In this document: one piece after another, positions 1-5,718 of the stretch | Numbering within the stretch: the stretch's first letter is position 1 | Layout of the letters: each line of letters starts with the position of its first letter | NCBI GenBank assembly: GCA_030610965.1 | Contig: JAUWQU010000213.1 | Coordinates: forward strand, 1-6,699 | Source: Phycisphaerae bacterium | GTDB taxonomy: Bacteria > Planctomycetota > Phycisphaerae > SM23-33 | Direction: 5' to 3' | DNA: 6,699 nt | Made by a program: the position numbers and the translations under genes | Notes under the pieces: model-generated | What the model was told of the DNA's origin: nothing | Database searches by the model: none | What the model saw: only the letters and a program-made list of their open reading frames with translations

Positions 1-132
1 GCCAAGGCCAAGGCACTCCTCGAACGCTTCGCCCAAGGCCTCCCCGGCTCGCCCGTAACCGAGCAAGCCGCCGCGGCGCTGAAGCGGATTCAGAAGGCGA
101 ATGAAGGGCAGCCCGCCACCCAGCCAGTGTAA
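1..132 (+). CDS. C-terminal end of a probable TPR-type protein (5' truncated by window)
   Basis: An open frame enters from the left edge and ends at TAA (130-132), giving 43 residues. The segment ALLERFAQGLPGSPVTEQAA, followed by an alanine-rich helix and KRIQKA, has the amphipathic pattern seen at the end of TPR or outer-membrane-assembly-lipoprotein-like proteins, where a helix pair separated by PGSP is common. The tail PATQPV is a composition often met at planctomycete protein ends. The start and most of the protein lie outside the window, so no function is assigned. The TPR reading is an inference from one helix pair. The downstream TPR gene is separated by 173 bp containing its own candidate promoter, so the two are probably not tightly coupled. 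Confidence 0.6.
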   Translation, partial: AKAKALLERFAQGLPGSPVTEQAAAALKRIQKANEGQPATQPV

Positions 133-137
133 CCCAG

Positions 138-154
138 CCGAGCCCATGGGTCGG
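138..154 (+). other. Small inverted repeat after the first stop codon
   Basis: CCGA (138-141) pairs with TCGG (151-154) around CC/GG and a central CAT, 5 nt after the TAA of the partial gene. A second small hairpin, GCCTG-ACG-CAGGC, lies at 202-214. Neither is followed by a T run, so they are weak terminator candidates at best. The rest of 133-305 shows no coding signal. Confidence 0.25.
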
Positions 155-212
155 GAGAAATGGCTCAAGTCCGGCGACATCCCAACATCGCTGTTGCCTG
201 AGCCTGACGCAG

Positions 213-239
213 GCGATGGGATCAGCGATGGGATCAGCG
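213..239 (+). repeat. Perfect 12-bp tandem repeat, 2.25 copies
   Basis: The unit GCGATGGGATCA occurs at 213-224 and 225-236 and is followed by a partial third copy (GCG, 237-239). It abuts the TTGACA box at 240-245 that may drive the downstream TPR gene. It could be a recent slippage duplication or a pair of binding sites. The sequence alone does not decide. Confidence 0.8.
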
Positions 240-268
240 TTGACACAGCGGGGCCCATGAAGCAGACT
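240..268 (+). promoter_or_regulatory. Candidate sigma70-type promoter of the TPR gene
   Basis: A perfect TTGACA box lies at 240-245. A 17-nt spacer leads to CAGACT at 263-268, which matches the -10 consensus at only three of six positions. A start site near 275 would leave a leader of about 30 nt containing the GGAAGGAGG ribosome binding site at 287-295. The good -35 and the position are in favour; the poor -10 is against. Confidence 0.35.
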
Positions 269-305
269 GGCTTGGTCGCCAATGCTGGAAGGAGGCTCCG
301 TATCC

Positions 306-1070
306 ATGGCACGCAAACAGACACCGCGTCAGCGGGCACAGGAACTCGTTTGGCAGGCGATGGAGTATATGGGCGGCGACGAAGATCGGGCCGCTCCGCT
401 CTGCCACCAGGCGTTGGAACTCCATCCCGACTGCGTCGACGCCTTGCACATGTTGGCCGACATCGAAAGCCGATGGGAGCGCGATTTCGTCATCGGAGTG
501 AAGATGGCGATCGAGGCCGGCCGACGCGAACTTGGCGAAGAGTTCTTTCGAGAAAACAAAGGCCACTTCTGGGGACTGATCGAAACGCGGCCCTTTATGC
601 GTGCCATGGGAGCACTGGCGGAAGTCAAGGCCAGCAATGAATATCACCTCGACGAGGCGATCGCCGTTCACGAGGAAATGCTCGATCTGAACCCCAATGA
701 CAATCAGGGCATTCGCTACGGACTGCTCGGCTGCTATTTGGCGAAGAAGCGATACTATGATGCCCAGCAGCTTCTTGATCGCTACCCTGACGAATGCTCG
801 GCGTTCTTCCTTTGGGGAAGAGTCTTGCTGCTTTTCGGCAGAGAAGGGGAAACGGAAGCTTCCCATGCCTTGCGCGACGCCCGGAAGGAGAACCCGCACG
901 TGGAACGGTACTTCTTCCCACGCAAGCGGCGTCCTAACGTGCGGCAGGGAGGCTACTGCCCCGGTGAAGAAACTGAAGCTATCGCATGCGCCCAAATACT
1001 CCACGTCGCATGGAAGGCCCACAGTCCCGCGAGAAAGTGGCTCCAGAGCGTTTGCTCGCCCAAGAAATGA
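306..1070 (+). CDS. TPR-repeat protein, 254 aa, function unknown
   Basis: A 254-aa, probably cytoplasmic helical-repeat protein with no signal peptide or membrane segment. ATG 306 is chosen because GGAAGGAGG (287-295) sits 10 nt before it. An in-frame ATG at 282 lies upstream of that site and would add eight residues. TPR-like helix pairs are visible at about residues 11-55 (ALELHPDCVDALHMLADI), 114-133 (HLDEAIAVHEEMLDLNPNDN) and 144-163 (YLAKKRYYDAQQLLDRYPDE). NPNDNQGIRYGLLGCYL and a C-terminal GEETEAIACAQ...AWKAH...KWL resemble a bacterial TPR family distantly related to ST7 proteins, recalled and not checked. TPR folds mediate protein-protein contacts; no catalytic motif is seen. The gene has a candidate promoter of its own and is followed after 110 bp by the LOR fragment. 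Existence as a gene is confident, the role is unknown. Confidence 0.88.
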   Translation: MARKQTPRQRAQELVWQAMEYMGGDEDRAAPLCHQALELHPDCVDALHMLADIESRWERDFVIGVKMAIEAGRRELGEEFFRENKGHFWGLIETRPFMRAMGALAEVKASNEYHLDEAIAVHEEMLDLNPNDNQGIRYGLLGCYLAKKRYYDAQQLLDRYPDECSAFFLWGRVLLLFGREGETEASHALRDARKENPHVERYFFPRKRRPNVRQGGYCPGEETEAIACAQILHVAWKAHSPARKWLQSVCSPKK

Positions 1071-1129
1071 CCGACCAATCGCGGCGGCCTCTCGTAGGGA
1101 CCCAAGGTCTGTCAGAGAGAATCTTGCGC

Positions 1130-1149
1130 TTAATGAAAGCAAACATTAA
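1130..1149 (+). promoter_or_regulatory. Perfect dyad TTAATG-8-CATTAA upstream of the LOR fragment
   Basis: TTAATG (1130-1135) and CATTAA (1144-1149) form a perfect 6-bp inverted repeat with an 8-nt A-rich centre, about 30 nt before the ATG at 1181. It is AT-rich in a GC-rich context, which fits an operator or promoter region. TTGCGC at 1124-1129 could be a weak -35, but no convincing -10 follows. Confidence 0.3.
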
Positions 1150-1180
1150 CGGTGCAGTGAGGTTTTGAAGGGAGGCCGCC

Positions 1181-1284
1181 ATGCGTTACGTGATGAAGCA
1201 GAAGCTGTTTGCCTGGGGGGATGACTTTGTTATTAAGGACGCGGCAGGGGTGGGGCGGTTTTTTTGTTGAGGGCCGGGCGGCAC
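1181..1284 (+). pseudogene. LURP-one-related (LOR/YxjI-like) protein, N-terminal fragment, frameshifted
   Basis: ATG 1181 is preceded by AAGGGAGG (1168-1175, spacing 5). The first residues, MRYVMKQKLFAWGDDFVIKD, match the conserved N-terminus of the LOR family (YxjI type, normally about 160 aa, with a tubby-like beta-barrel fold). The frame stops at TGA 1268-1270 after 29 residues, just past a run of seven T (1259-1265). With six T the frame reads GVGRFFVEGRA, which fits the family pattern FFVDGKA, so a single-base insertion explains the break. Beyond about 1284 no family resemblance remains, and the convergent aldo/keto reductase gene ends at 1409, leaving no room for the rest. This is therefore a 5' fragment and not just a frameshifted gene. 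The family identity is recalled from its conserved start. Confidence 0.72.
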
Positions 1285-1379
1285 TGGGGAATGTGGCACC
1301 CGGCTTGAGGCGGGTTCTGACCTTTCAAGGGCAACGATTCCCACGGTTTCACCTTGGGCTGACATGTGCCGCCCAAGTG
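1276..1379. repeat. Inverted-repeat-rich segment bounded by perfect 9-bp inverted repeats
   Basis: GGGCGGCAC (1276-1284) and its exact reverse complement GTGCCGCCC (1366-1374) bracket a 99-bp segment. An imperfect third copy, GTGGCACCC (1293-1301, 7 of 9 in inverted sense), can pair with the first across an 8-nt loop. A further hairpin pairs CACCTTGGGC (1350-1359) with GCCCAAGTG (1371-1379) with one bulge. The segment begins where the LOR similarity ends and stops 30 bp short of the convergent gene. It could be a small palindromic (REP or MITE-like) element, a bidirectional transcription barrier or an RNA structure. No target-site duplication and no T run are seen. Confidence 0.5.
1350..1379 (-). 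terminator. Possible terminator hairpin downstream of the aldo/keto reductase gene
   Basis: On the minus strand the arms CACTTGGGC and GCCCAAGGTG form a 9-bp stem with one bulge and an 11-nt loop, starting 29 nt past the stop codon at 1409-1411. The position suits a terminator between convergent genes, but there is no U tract, so a factor-independent terminator is unproven. Confidence 0.3.
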
Positions 1380-1408
1380 GCTGGAGCATCGCCGAAAGAA
1401 CGCGCCGG

Positions 1409-2587
1409 TCACTCGGGCTGGAACGTCGTCTCCTGCCGGACCTTCTGGTGGGCTTGCCAGGAGGCCTTGAACTTCGCGTAGTTGGCCCGGGTTTCGAAGA
1501 CCTGGCTGTCGTCCCATAGGACCCGCCAGTCGAGGTCGGCCTCGGGCCAGAGGAAGACCTGGCCCCAGATCAGGCGGTTGTTGGCGTCGATGCCCGGATG
1601 CTCGGCCGTGCCGTCGCCGGAGATTCTCAGCATCTGCTCGTCCGTCAGGAGATCTCCGGTGGCGACTTTGAGGTTCTCCAGGATCCAGTCGCTGCGCGTG
1701 GCCATGGCGACGAAGCCGCCGGTCTTGTTCTCGCGCTGGTACGCCCAGTTGAGGCACACGCGGGCCGGCGAGACTCGCAGCTCCTTGGCGGTTGCCTGGA
1801 TGACGGGGGCCATCATGTCCGCCCGGTGTTCCTTGAACGTGTCCCGCCCCGGGCGGTTGGGCGAGCCGAGCGACATGTATCCGGTGCAGACGACGCCGCT
1901 GGACTCGAAGAACCGTCGCAGCTCGGTCTGCTGCAGCAGCGGGTGCATCTCCATCTGGTTGAGGACCGGCCGGGAAGCGTCGTCGGTGTCCCGCAGGAGC
2001 AGCTTCATGGTCGCGGCGGTGTGGTTGGAGGTGCCGACATTGACGATCTTGCCGGCCTGCTTGAGCTTGACGATCTCGCCCCAGGTCTCCATGAAGGCTT
2101 CGTGCATGTAGGGGACGGCATCCGGGTTGCGGTGGTCGGCGGCGCAGCCGGGCGTGTGGACGTTTGGCCAGGGCCAGTGGTTGAGGTATATGTCGAGTTT
2201 ATCGACGCCGAGCGCGGCCAGCGTGGCGTCGAGCGCCGGCGTCACGTCCTTGGGGCTCATGTGGCCGTTCCAGAGCTTGCCGGTAATGAACAGCTCGTCG
2301 GGGGAGGAGATGTATCCGGCCTTGACGGCCTGGCGGATGGCCTCGCCGACGACGGCTTCGTTCTCGTAGGCGCGGGCGGTGTCGATGTGTCGCCAGCCGA
2401 GGCGGATGGCCTCGACCGTGGCGTCGAGCATGTAGTCCTGTGCCCAGTCGGAGTGAAACGTCCCGAAGGCGGCGACGGGCATAACGGCCCCGCCGGCGAG
2501 GGTGACCTTGTGGACGGAGTCCGGATCGATGGGCTTGATGGCCTTGTCGAAACACACCTGGTCGGCTATGGATTGCGGCTTTGTCAT
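1409..2587 (-). CDS. Aldo/keto reductase, 392 aa
   Basis: A cytoplasmic NAD(P)H-dependent oxidoreductase of the aldo/keto reductase superfamily, which reduces aldehydes or ketones on a TIM barrel; the substrate cannot be told. The catalytic tetrad is complete: Asp69 and Tyr74 in HIDTARAYENE, Lys104 in GKLWN, His137 in YLNHWPWP. Other family marks are GTSNH (185-189), LNQMEMHP (209-216) and Y237-M-S-L-G. The usual IPKS phosphate-binding loop near residue 293 is replaced by VAMATRSD, so cofactor preference may differ. The protein exceeds the usual 280-330 residues through a loop after His137 and a C-terminal tail (about 340-392) rich in Trp and charged residues. ATG 2587 is chosen: an in-frame GTG at 2632 has no ribosome binding site, and the family-like sequence begins after 2587. 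The site before 2587 (GTGAGAA) is weak. A separate promoter lies upstream. Confidence 0.93.
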   Translation of the reverse strand: MTKPQSIADQVCFDKAIKPIDPDSVHKVTLAGGAVMPVAAFGTFHSDWAQDYMLDATVEAIRLGWRHIDTARAYENEAVVGEAIRQAVKAGYISSPDELFITGKLWNGHMSPKDVTPALDATLAALGVDKLDIYLNHWPWPNVHTPGCAADHRNPDAVPYMHEAFMETWGEIVKLKQAGKIVNVGTSNHTAATMKLLLRDTDDASRPVLNQMEMHPLLQQTELRRFFESSGVVCTGYMSLGSPNRPGRDTFKEHRADMMAPVIQATAKELRVSPARVCLNWAYQRENKTGGFVAMATRSDWILENLKVATGDLLTDEQMLRISGDGTAEHPGIDANNRLIWGQVFLWPEADLDWRVLWDDSQVFETRANYAKFKASWQAHQKVRQETTFQPE

Positions 2588-2620
2588 TTGATGATTCTCA
2601 CGAACTGCGTCATTTTCACA

Positions 2621-2640
2621 GAGGCCCGGCACCGGCCCTC
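2621..2640 (-). other. GC-rich hairpin in the leader of the aldo/keto reductase gene
   Basis: GAGG (2621-2624) pairs with CCTC (2637-2640), and after one C-C mismatch CCG pairs with CGG around GCAC. It sits about 33 nt before the start codon, inside the predicted leader, and could affect initiation or mRNA stability. It may equally be chance in GC-rich DNA. Confidence 0.3.
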
Positions 2641-2681
2641 GGGCTCAAACCGCCCTTTGGTAACTCACACACAATAAGGGC

Positions 2682-2710
2682 ATTGTATCCGAGCTTCGGG
2701 TGGGGGGCAA
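2682..2710 (-). promoter_or_regulatory. Candidate sigma70 promoter of the aldo/keto reductase gene
   Basis: On the minus strand TTGCCC (2710-2705, four of six consensus) is followed by a 17-nt spacer and TACAAT (2687-2682, five of six). The predicted start site near 2675 gives a leader of about 88 nt. The optimal spacing and good -10 make this one of the better promoter candidates in the window. Confidence 0.5.
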
Positions 2711-2789
2711 GCGGGCGGCGTCGAGGGCGACAAGATCGGGTGCGGTTGGCTGGCGGCGGAAGCTCGCCGCGCCGGCGAAGCTTCAAAGC

Positions 2790-2838
2790 TCAAGCACCAA
2801 ATGCCAGGCAAGGACCAGGCATCAAGCGCCAAATCCCA
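2790..2838. repeat. Imperfect 17-bp direct repeats, period 32
   Basis: TCAAGCACCAAATGCCA (2790-2806) and TCAAGCGCCAAATCCCA (2822-2838) match at 15 of 17 positions. Low-complexity A/C-rich repeats of this look (CAAGC-CCAAAT-CC) are, from memory, common between genes in large environmental planctomycete genomes. Here only two copies are present. Confidence 0.6.
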
Positions 2839-2867
2839 AACAAGAACACAATTACCCGCACATCTCT

Positions 2868-2889
2868 CCCAGGGATTGCTATCTCTGGG
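2868..2889 (+). other. 9-bp hairpin downstream of the minus-strand remnant
   Basis: CCCAGGGAT (2868-2876) pairs with ATCTCTGGG (2881-2889) around a TGCT loop; one pair is G-U on the plus strand and an A-C mismatch on the minus strand. It lies 32 bp beyond the stop of the 2921-3110 remnant and could once have ended that transcript. It has no T run on either side. Confidence 0.35.
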
Positions 2890-2920
2890 CTTCAGGACCA
2901 GGGAGTTCATTGTTTGGAGC

Positions 2921-3110
2921 CTATTTGTCCTTCAGCGTCACCTTCTTCGGGAGGGTTTCGTAGCTATGGAACTTCTGTTCGATGCGGTCCGGGTAGACGG
3001 CGACGATTCGGACGCCGTGCGGGTTGTTCTTTGGCGATACGCCCATGCCGCCGGAGGTGAAATTGTTTTCGCGGGGCAAATCTCGATGATGTTTGCCTTG
3101 GCCTGGGTTC
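2921..3110 (-). pseudogene. C-terminal gene remnant, possibly a metallophosphoesterase
   Basis: One minus-strand frame ending at TAG (2923-2921) has protein-like sequence over about 60 codons: GKHHRDLPRENNFTSGGMGV, then PKNNPHGVRIVAVYPDRIEQ and KFHSYETLPKKVTLKDK. Balanced composition and alternating hydrophobics (VRIVAVY) look like real beta structure, unlike the arginine-rich shadow frames nearby. The G-x-H-H-R, then TSGGMG, then GVRIV-VYPDRIE order recalls the C-terminal end of calcineurin-like phosphoesterases (GHxH motif and last strands), but that is only an impression. No start codon with a ribosome binding site precedes it; the first in-frame ATG (3046) would give 41 residues. The 5' side is lost at the 7-bp repeat array near 3128, just past the stop of the HZS-alpha-like gene. 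It could instead be a small unknown gene. Confidence 0.45.
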
Positions 3111-3127
3111 CGCGGGCACCGATGACG

Positions 3128-3146
3128 GCAATCCGCAATCCGCAAT
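3128..3146. repeat. 7-bp tandem repeat GCAATCC, 2.7 copies
   Basis: GCAATCC occurs at 3128-3134 and 3135-3141, followed by GCAAT (3142-3146). The array begins 20 bp past the stop of the HZS-alpha-like gene on the minus strand and marks the edge where the remnant loses coding character. A reverse-complement ATTGC lies at 3160-3164. Confidence 0.75.
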
Positions 3147-3165
3147 GAGGTTGCGGGCGATTGCT

Positions 3166-5709
3166 TCATGGCGCGGCGAGGTCCTTGTCGTAGAGCTTCG
3201 TCCCTTTCCTGATTGCGTCGCGGAACTGGCTTTCGAAATGATCGCGCTGCTCGAACAGCCGCAGGCGTTCGATGTCCTTGTCGCACGGAACGAAGCCCGC
3301 CATGTCGCATCGCGGCTTGCTCTTTAGCGTCTTGGCGCCGGCGGTGATGATGGCAAGGGCTTCCTTGTATTCGGGGCCGTTCTTGTCGGCGATTCGTGCC
3401 AGGCACGGGCTCCGGCCGGGCCGCTCGAAGGATATCTGTGCCCGCTCGCGGCGCCCGTGGCTCTTGAGCCCGCCGAGGAAGCTCAGCTTCGTAAGCTCGC
3501 CCAGTCGCTTGAGTTGCCCGGCGTCCAGCGGAGACCGTCCGCTCGGGCTGTCGGGGTAGGCGCACTCGTAGAACGGGTAATACGGGGCGTTGAGGTCCAG
3601 CCACGTGTTGATGCGATGCATGTCCTCCGCGGATAGCTTGACGTCCTTGTGCTGGGCCATGCCCGCGCGAAGGACTTTCGAGAGCTTGCTGGGGTGAGAG
3701 CCCCATGAGTATGCCTGCTGGATCTCGGCCGGGCCGCCGCCGACGCAGGTGATGAGCTTGCGGCTCCATATCCACAGGTCGATATATGAGGCGTTGAAGT
3801 ACGGGGTGCGGTCGCCTGCGAGTATGAGCTTCTTGCCGGCTTCCTGGCCGAAGTCGTGGCACTTGACGCAGTGGGTGTCGAAGATGGGTTGGACTTCCTT
3901 CACATAGCTGAAGTGCCGCGGCCGGCCGAACCATCCGTCGAGCTTCGACGCGGGCCGCCGCGCGGCAATCGCGGTCTGGTGCGAGTATGGCGGGGGGCTA
4001 AGCCTGTCCTCGTGACAGCCGGCGCAGCTCTGCGTTTCGCCCGGCTGGACTACCGTGCCGGACCGCATGGACTGCACCATCATCTTGTTGGCGTCCAGGG
4101 CCTGGAAGAAGATGAACGTGTCGGAAGGGACCTCGATGTAGGCCGAGCCGTCGGCCTCGCCGGGCGCGTCGCCGAATATGCGCTTGGCGGTGAAGTCGTG
4201 CCAGTTCATGCCCGGGGCCGCATAGCCCTGCCCGCCCCAGGAACCACCGGACCAGTTCTTCTTCGGCGGGGACTCGACGCCTCGGATGTACTTTATCGAT
4301 CCGCGCCGCCCGCCTTTCATATGGGTGCGCTCGTATCCGTCCTGGAGCATGATATATCCGGGCGCGCCGTCGAAGCTTCGCCGTTCGGCGATGACGGGCG
4401 GGCGCTTGCGAGGCCCGAGCGGCATCGGGTCGTAGCATCCGGGGGCCTCGGAGTGCAGCAGCACCTCGTTGCCGAACGTGTCGACGAGGTATATGCCCAT
4501 CTGCTGGCCCTTGCCGGTCATCCGCGAACAGAGGAAGTGTTTCTCGCTCAGCGGCCAGGGGTCTTCGTACTTGGGGTTGAACCGCCGAAACGCATCGCAG
4601 TCGAAGGGGCCGCCCGCGCGGATGATGCCGGCGGCCTCGGCCGGCCAGGTGCGAAGGACGGGCTGGCGGCCCTCGATGCCACGGCTCTTATCCACGATAG
4701 CCAGGGCGCCCCAGAGCCGGTCGTGATGCTGGCCCAGAATCGCCAGTACTTTCTCCGTGCCGGGGATCACGTGCTGATTGAATATGGCGGCCGGGACGGC
4801 GGTGTTGTTGCCCCAGTAAATCGCCTGGCCGGTGCCGTCTGGGTTGACCACCCATAGTCCGTGCGCGTCGCCGAAGTTGCGGTCCACGTATTCCCAGCGG
4901 GCATAGAGTATGCGCCCGTCGGGCATGACCTCGGGGTGGTTGTCGAACAGCGTGTTTCGCGTGATGCGATGGATGTTCGCCCCGTCGGCGTCCATCCGGT
5001 ACAGGTTGGCCGCGTGATCGCGCGAGCACATGTTGTACTTCGGCTCTCGGGTGGATGAGAAAACGATCGTGTCGTCCGGCAGGTAGATCGGATCGAAGTC
5101 CGTGGCGCTGCTCAAGGAGGTCAGTTGGGTCAGGCCCGTGCCATCGGTGCCGATCTCATGGATGTGATAGTTCGTATCGCGTGCCTTCCTCATCGCGAAG
5201 GTGATTCTTCGGCCATCGTAATGGACGTCCGGGTCGCGGACGATGCCTTCAGGGGCCTCGATGAGAGTGGTGACCCTGCCGGTGCGCAGGTCGATCGTCT
5301 TCATCGCGCCGCCGGGGCCGAAGAGGTCGGCGTGCGGCTTCTTGCGGTCCCAGTTCAGCTCGCCCGCGTGGAAGAGCGTGTCGATGGCGTGGTAGTGGGA
5401 GCGGTACTGGCTGCGGGTCACGAAGAGGATGCACCGGCCGCTGACCAGCGGATTGGCGACGAGCGCGTCCTTCTGCAGCGCGAGAAATGCGGGCGCGTCG
5501 CCGGCGGGAAGGTCGTCCAGGCGTTTGAGGAACTCCTTGCCCTTTGGGTAACGGCCGCCGAAGGTGCTGCGGAGGTCCTCTATGGCGGCGCGGAGGCTGG
5601 CCTTGCTGTTGGGTTCGACCGCATCCGCCGCGCCGGCCGGGGCTGCGCTGAGCAGGACGCCGAGCACGAGGCCGGCCGCGATGGGTCTCCTGATTCCGCG
5701 TGTGGTCAT
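3166..5709 (-). CDS. HZS-alpha-like secreted di-haem c-type cytochrome with beta-propeller, 847 aa
   Basis: An exported protein resembling the alpha subunit of hydrazine synthase and its planctomycete relatives in non-anammox genomes. Numbering is from ATG 5709. Residues 1-27 form a Sec signal peptide (RGIRR, hydrophobic core, cut after AGA27). Residues about 90-440 carry TolB/PD40-like propeller repeats, such as DGRRITFAMRK, DPIYLPDDTIVFSSTREP and NHPEVMPDGRILYARWEY. The middle domain is recognisable from EADGSAYIEVPSDTF (518-532) and PGETQSCAGCHE (557-567), with haem motif C562-A-G-C-H566. A second motif, C614-V-K-C-H618 within VQPIFDTHCVKCHD, is typical of planctomycete cytochromes. TWLDLNAPYYPFY (702-714) and a charged tail complete it; the length is close to HzsA (about 800). 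The ATG fits a leaderless promoter; an in-frame GTG at 5736 lies upstream of the predicted start site. The beta/gamma subunits are absent, so hydrazine synthesis is not implied. Confidence 0.92.
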   Translation of the reverse strand: MTTRGIRRPIAAGLVLGVLLSAAPAGAADAVEPNSKASLRAAIEDLRSTFGGRYPKGKEFLKRLDDLPAGDAPAFLALQKDALVANPLVSGRCILFVTRSQYRSHYHAIDTLFHAGELNWDRKKPHADLFGPGGAMKTIDLRTGRVTTLIEAPEGIVRDPDVHYDGRRITFAMRKARDTNYHIHEIGTDGTGLTQLTSLSSATDFDPIYLPDDTIVFSSTREPKYNMCSRDHAANLYRMDADGANIHRITRNTLFDNHPEVMPDGRILYARWEYVDRNFGDAHGLWVVNPDGTGQAIYWGNNTAVPAAIFNQHVIPGTEKVLAILGQHHDRLWGALAIVDKSRGIEGRQPVLRTWPAEAAGIIRAGGPFDCDAFRRFNPKYEDPWPLSEKHFLCSRMTGKGQQMGIYLVDTFGNEVLLHSEAPGCYDPMPLGPRKRPPVIAERRSFDGAPGYIMLQDGYERTHMKGGRRGSIKYIRGVESPPKKNWSGGSWGGQGYAAPGMNWHDFTAKRIFGDAPGEADGSAYIEVPSDTFIFFQALDANKMMVQSMRSGTVVQPGETQSCAGCHEDRLSPPPYSHQTAIAARRPASKLDGWFGRPRHFSYVKEVQPIFDTHCVKCHDFGQEAGKKLILAGDRTPYFNASYIDLWIWSRKLITCVGGGPAEIQQAYSWGSHPSKLSKVLRAGMAQHKDVKLSAEDMHRINTWLDLNAPYYPFYECAYPDSPSGRSPLDAGQLKRLGELTKLSFLGGLKSHGRRERAQISFERPGRSPCLARIADKNGPEYKEALAIITAGAKTLKSKPRCDMAGFVPCDKDIERLRLFEQRDHFESQFRDAIRKGTKLYDKDLAAP

Positions 5710-5718
5710 GGCAGTTAG

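Larger units (their letters stand above)
2588..2920. other. 333-bp intergenic region
   Basis: This stretch holds the aldo/keto reductase promoter and leader hairpin, a pair of 17-bp direct repeats (2790-2838) and a strong hairpin (2868-2889). No frame in it looks coding. The A/C-rich part at 2780-2850 differs in composition from the surrounding genes and resembles dispersed intergenic repeat DNA. Confidence 0.6.

Noticed and set aside
234..1142. Long minus-strand open frame of 302 codons opposite the TPR gene
   Set aside because: It is antisense to a gene with a good ribosome binding site and TPR sequence. Its own translation shows no family motif.
1259..1265. T7 run as the U tract of an intrinsic terminator for the TPR gene
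   Set aside because: No GC-rich stem lies immediately before it. The run falls inside the LOR-like coding fragment.
2585..2613. A nine-residue leader peptide (ATG 2613, stop overlapping the start of the aldo/keto reductase)
   Set aside because: The ATGA-type overlap is tidy, but there is no ribosome binding site before it and no attenuator-like codon run, so chance is likely.
1598..2677. Plus-strand open frame of 359 codons opposite the aldo/keto reductase
   Set aside because: The Gly/Val/Asp-rich translation is the typical reverse-complement shadow of a GC-rich gene. The opposite strand has the full catalytic tetrad.
3111..3934. Minus-strand upstream extension of the remnant frame into the HZS-alpha-like gene
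   Set aside because: This part is arginine/proline-rich and overlaps the real gene in another frame. Only the stretch below about 3110 looks like protein.
3856..4857. Plus-strand open frame of 333 codons inside the HZS-alpha-like gene
   Set aside because: It is a shadow frame with no start signal. The other strand carries haem motifs and propeller repeats.
5707..5709. Tat export signal from the RR in the signal peptide
   Set aside because: The surrounding residues do not fit the twin-arginine consensus. c-type cytochromes are exported by Sec before haem attachment.
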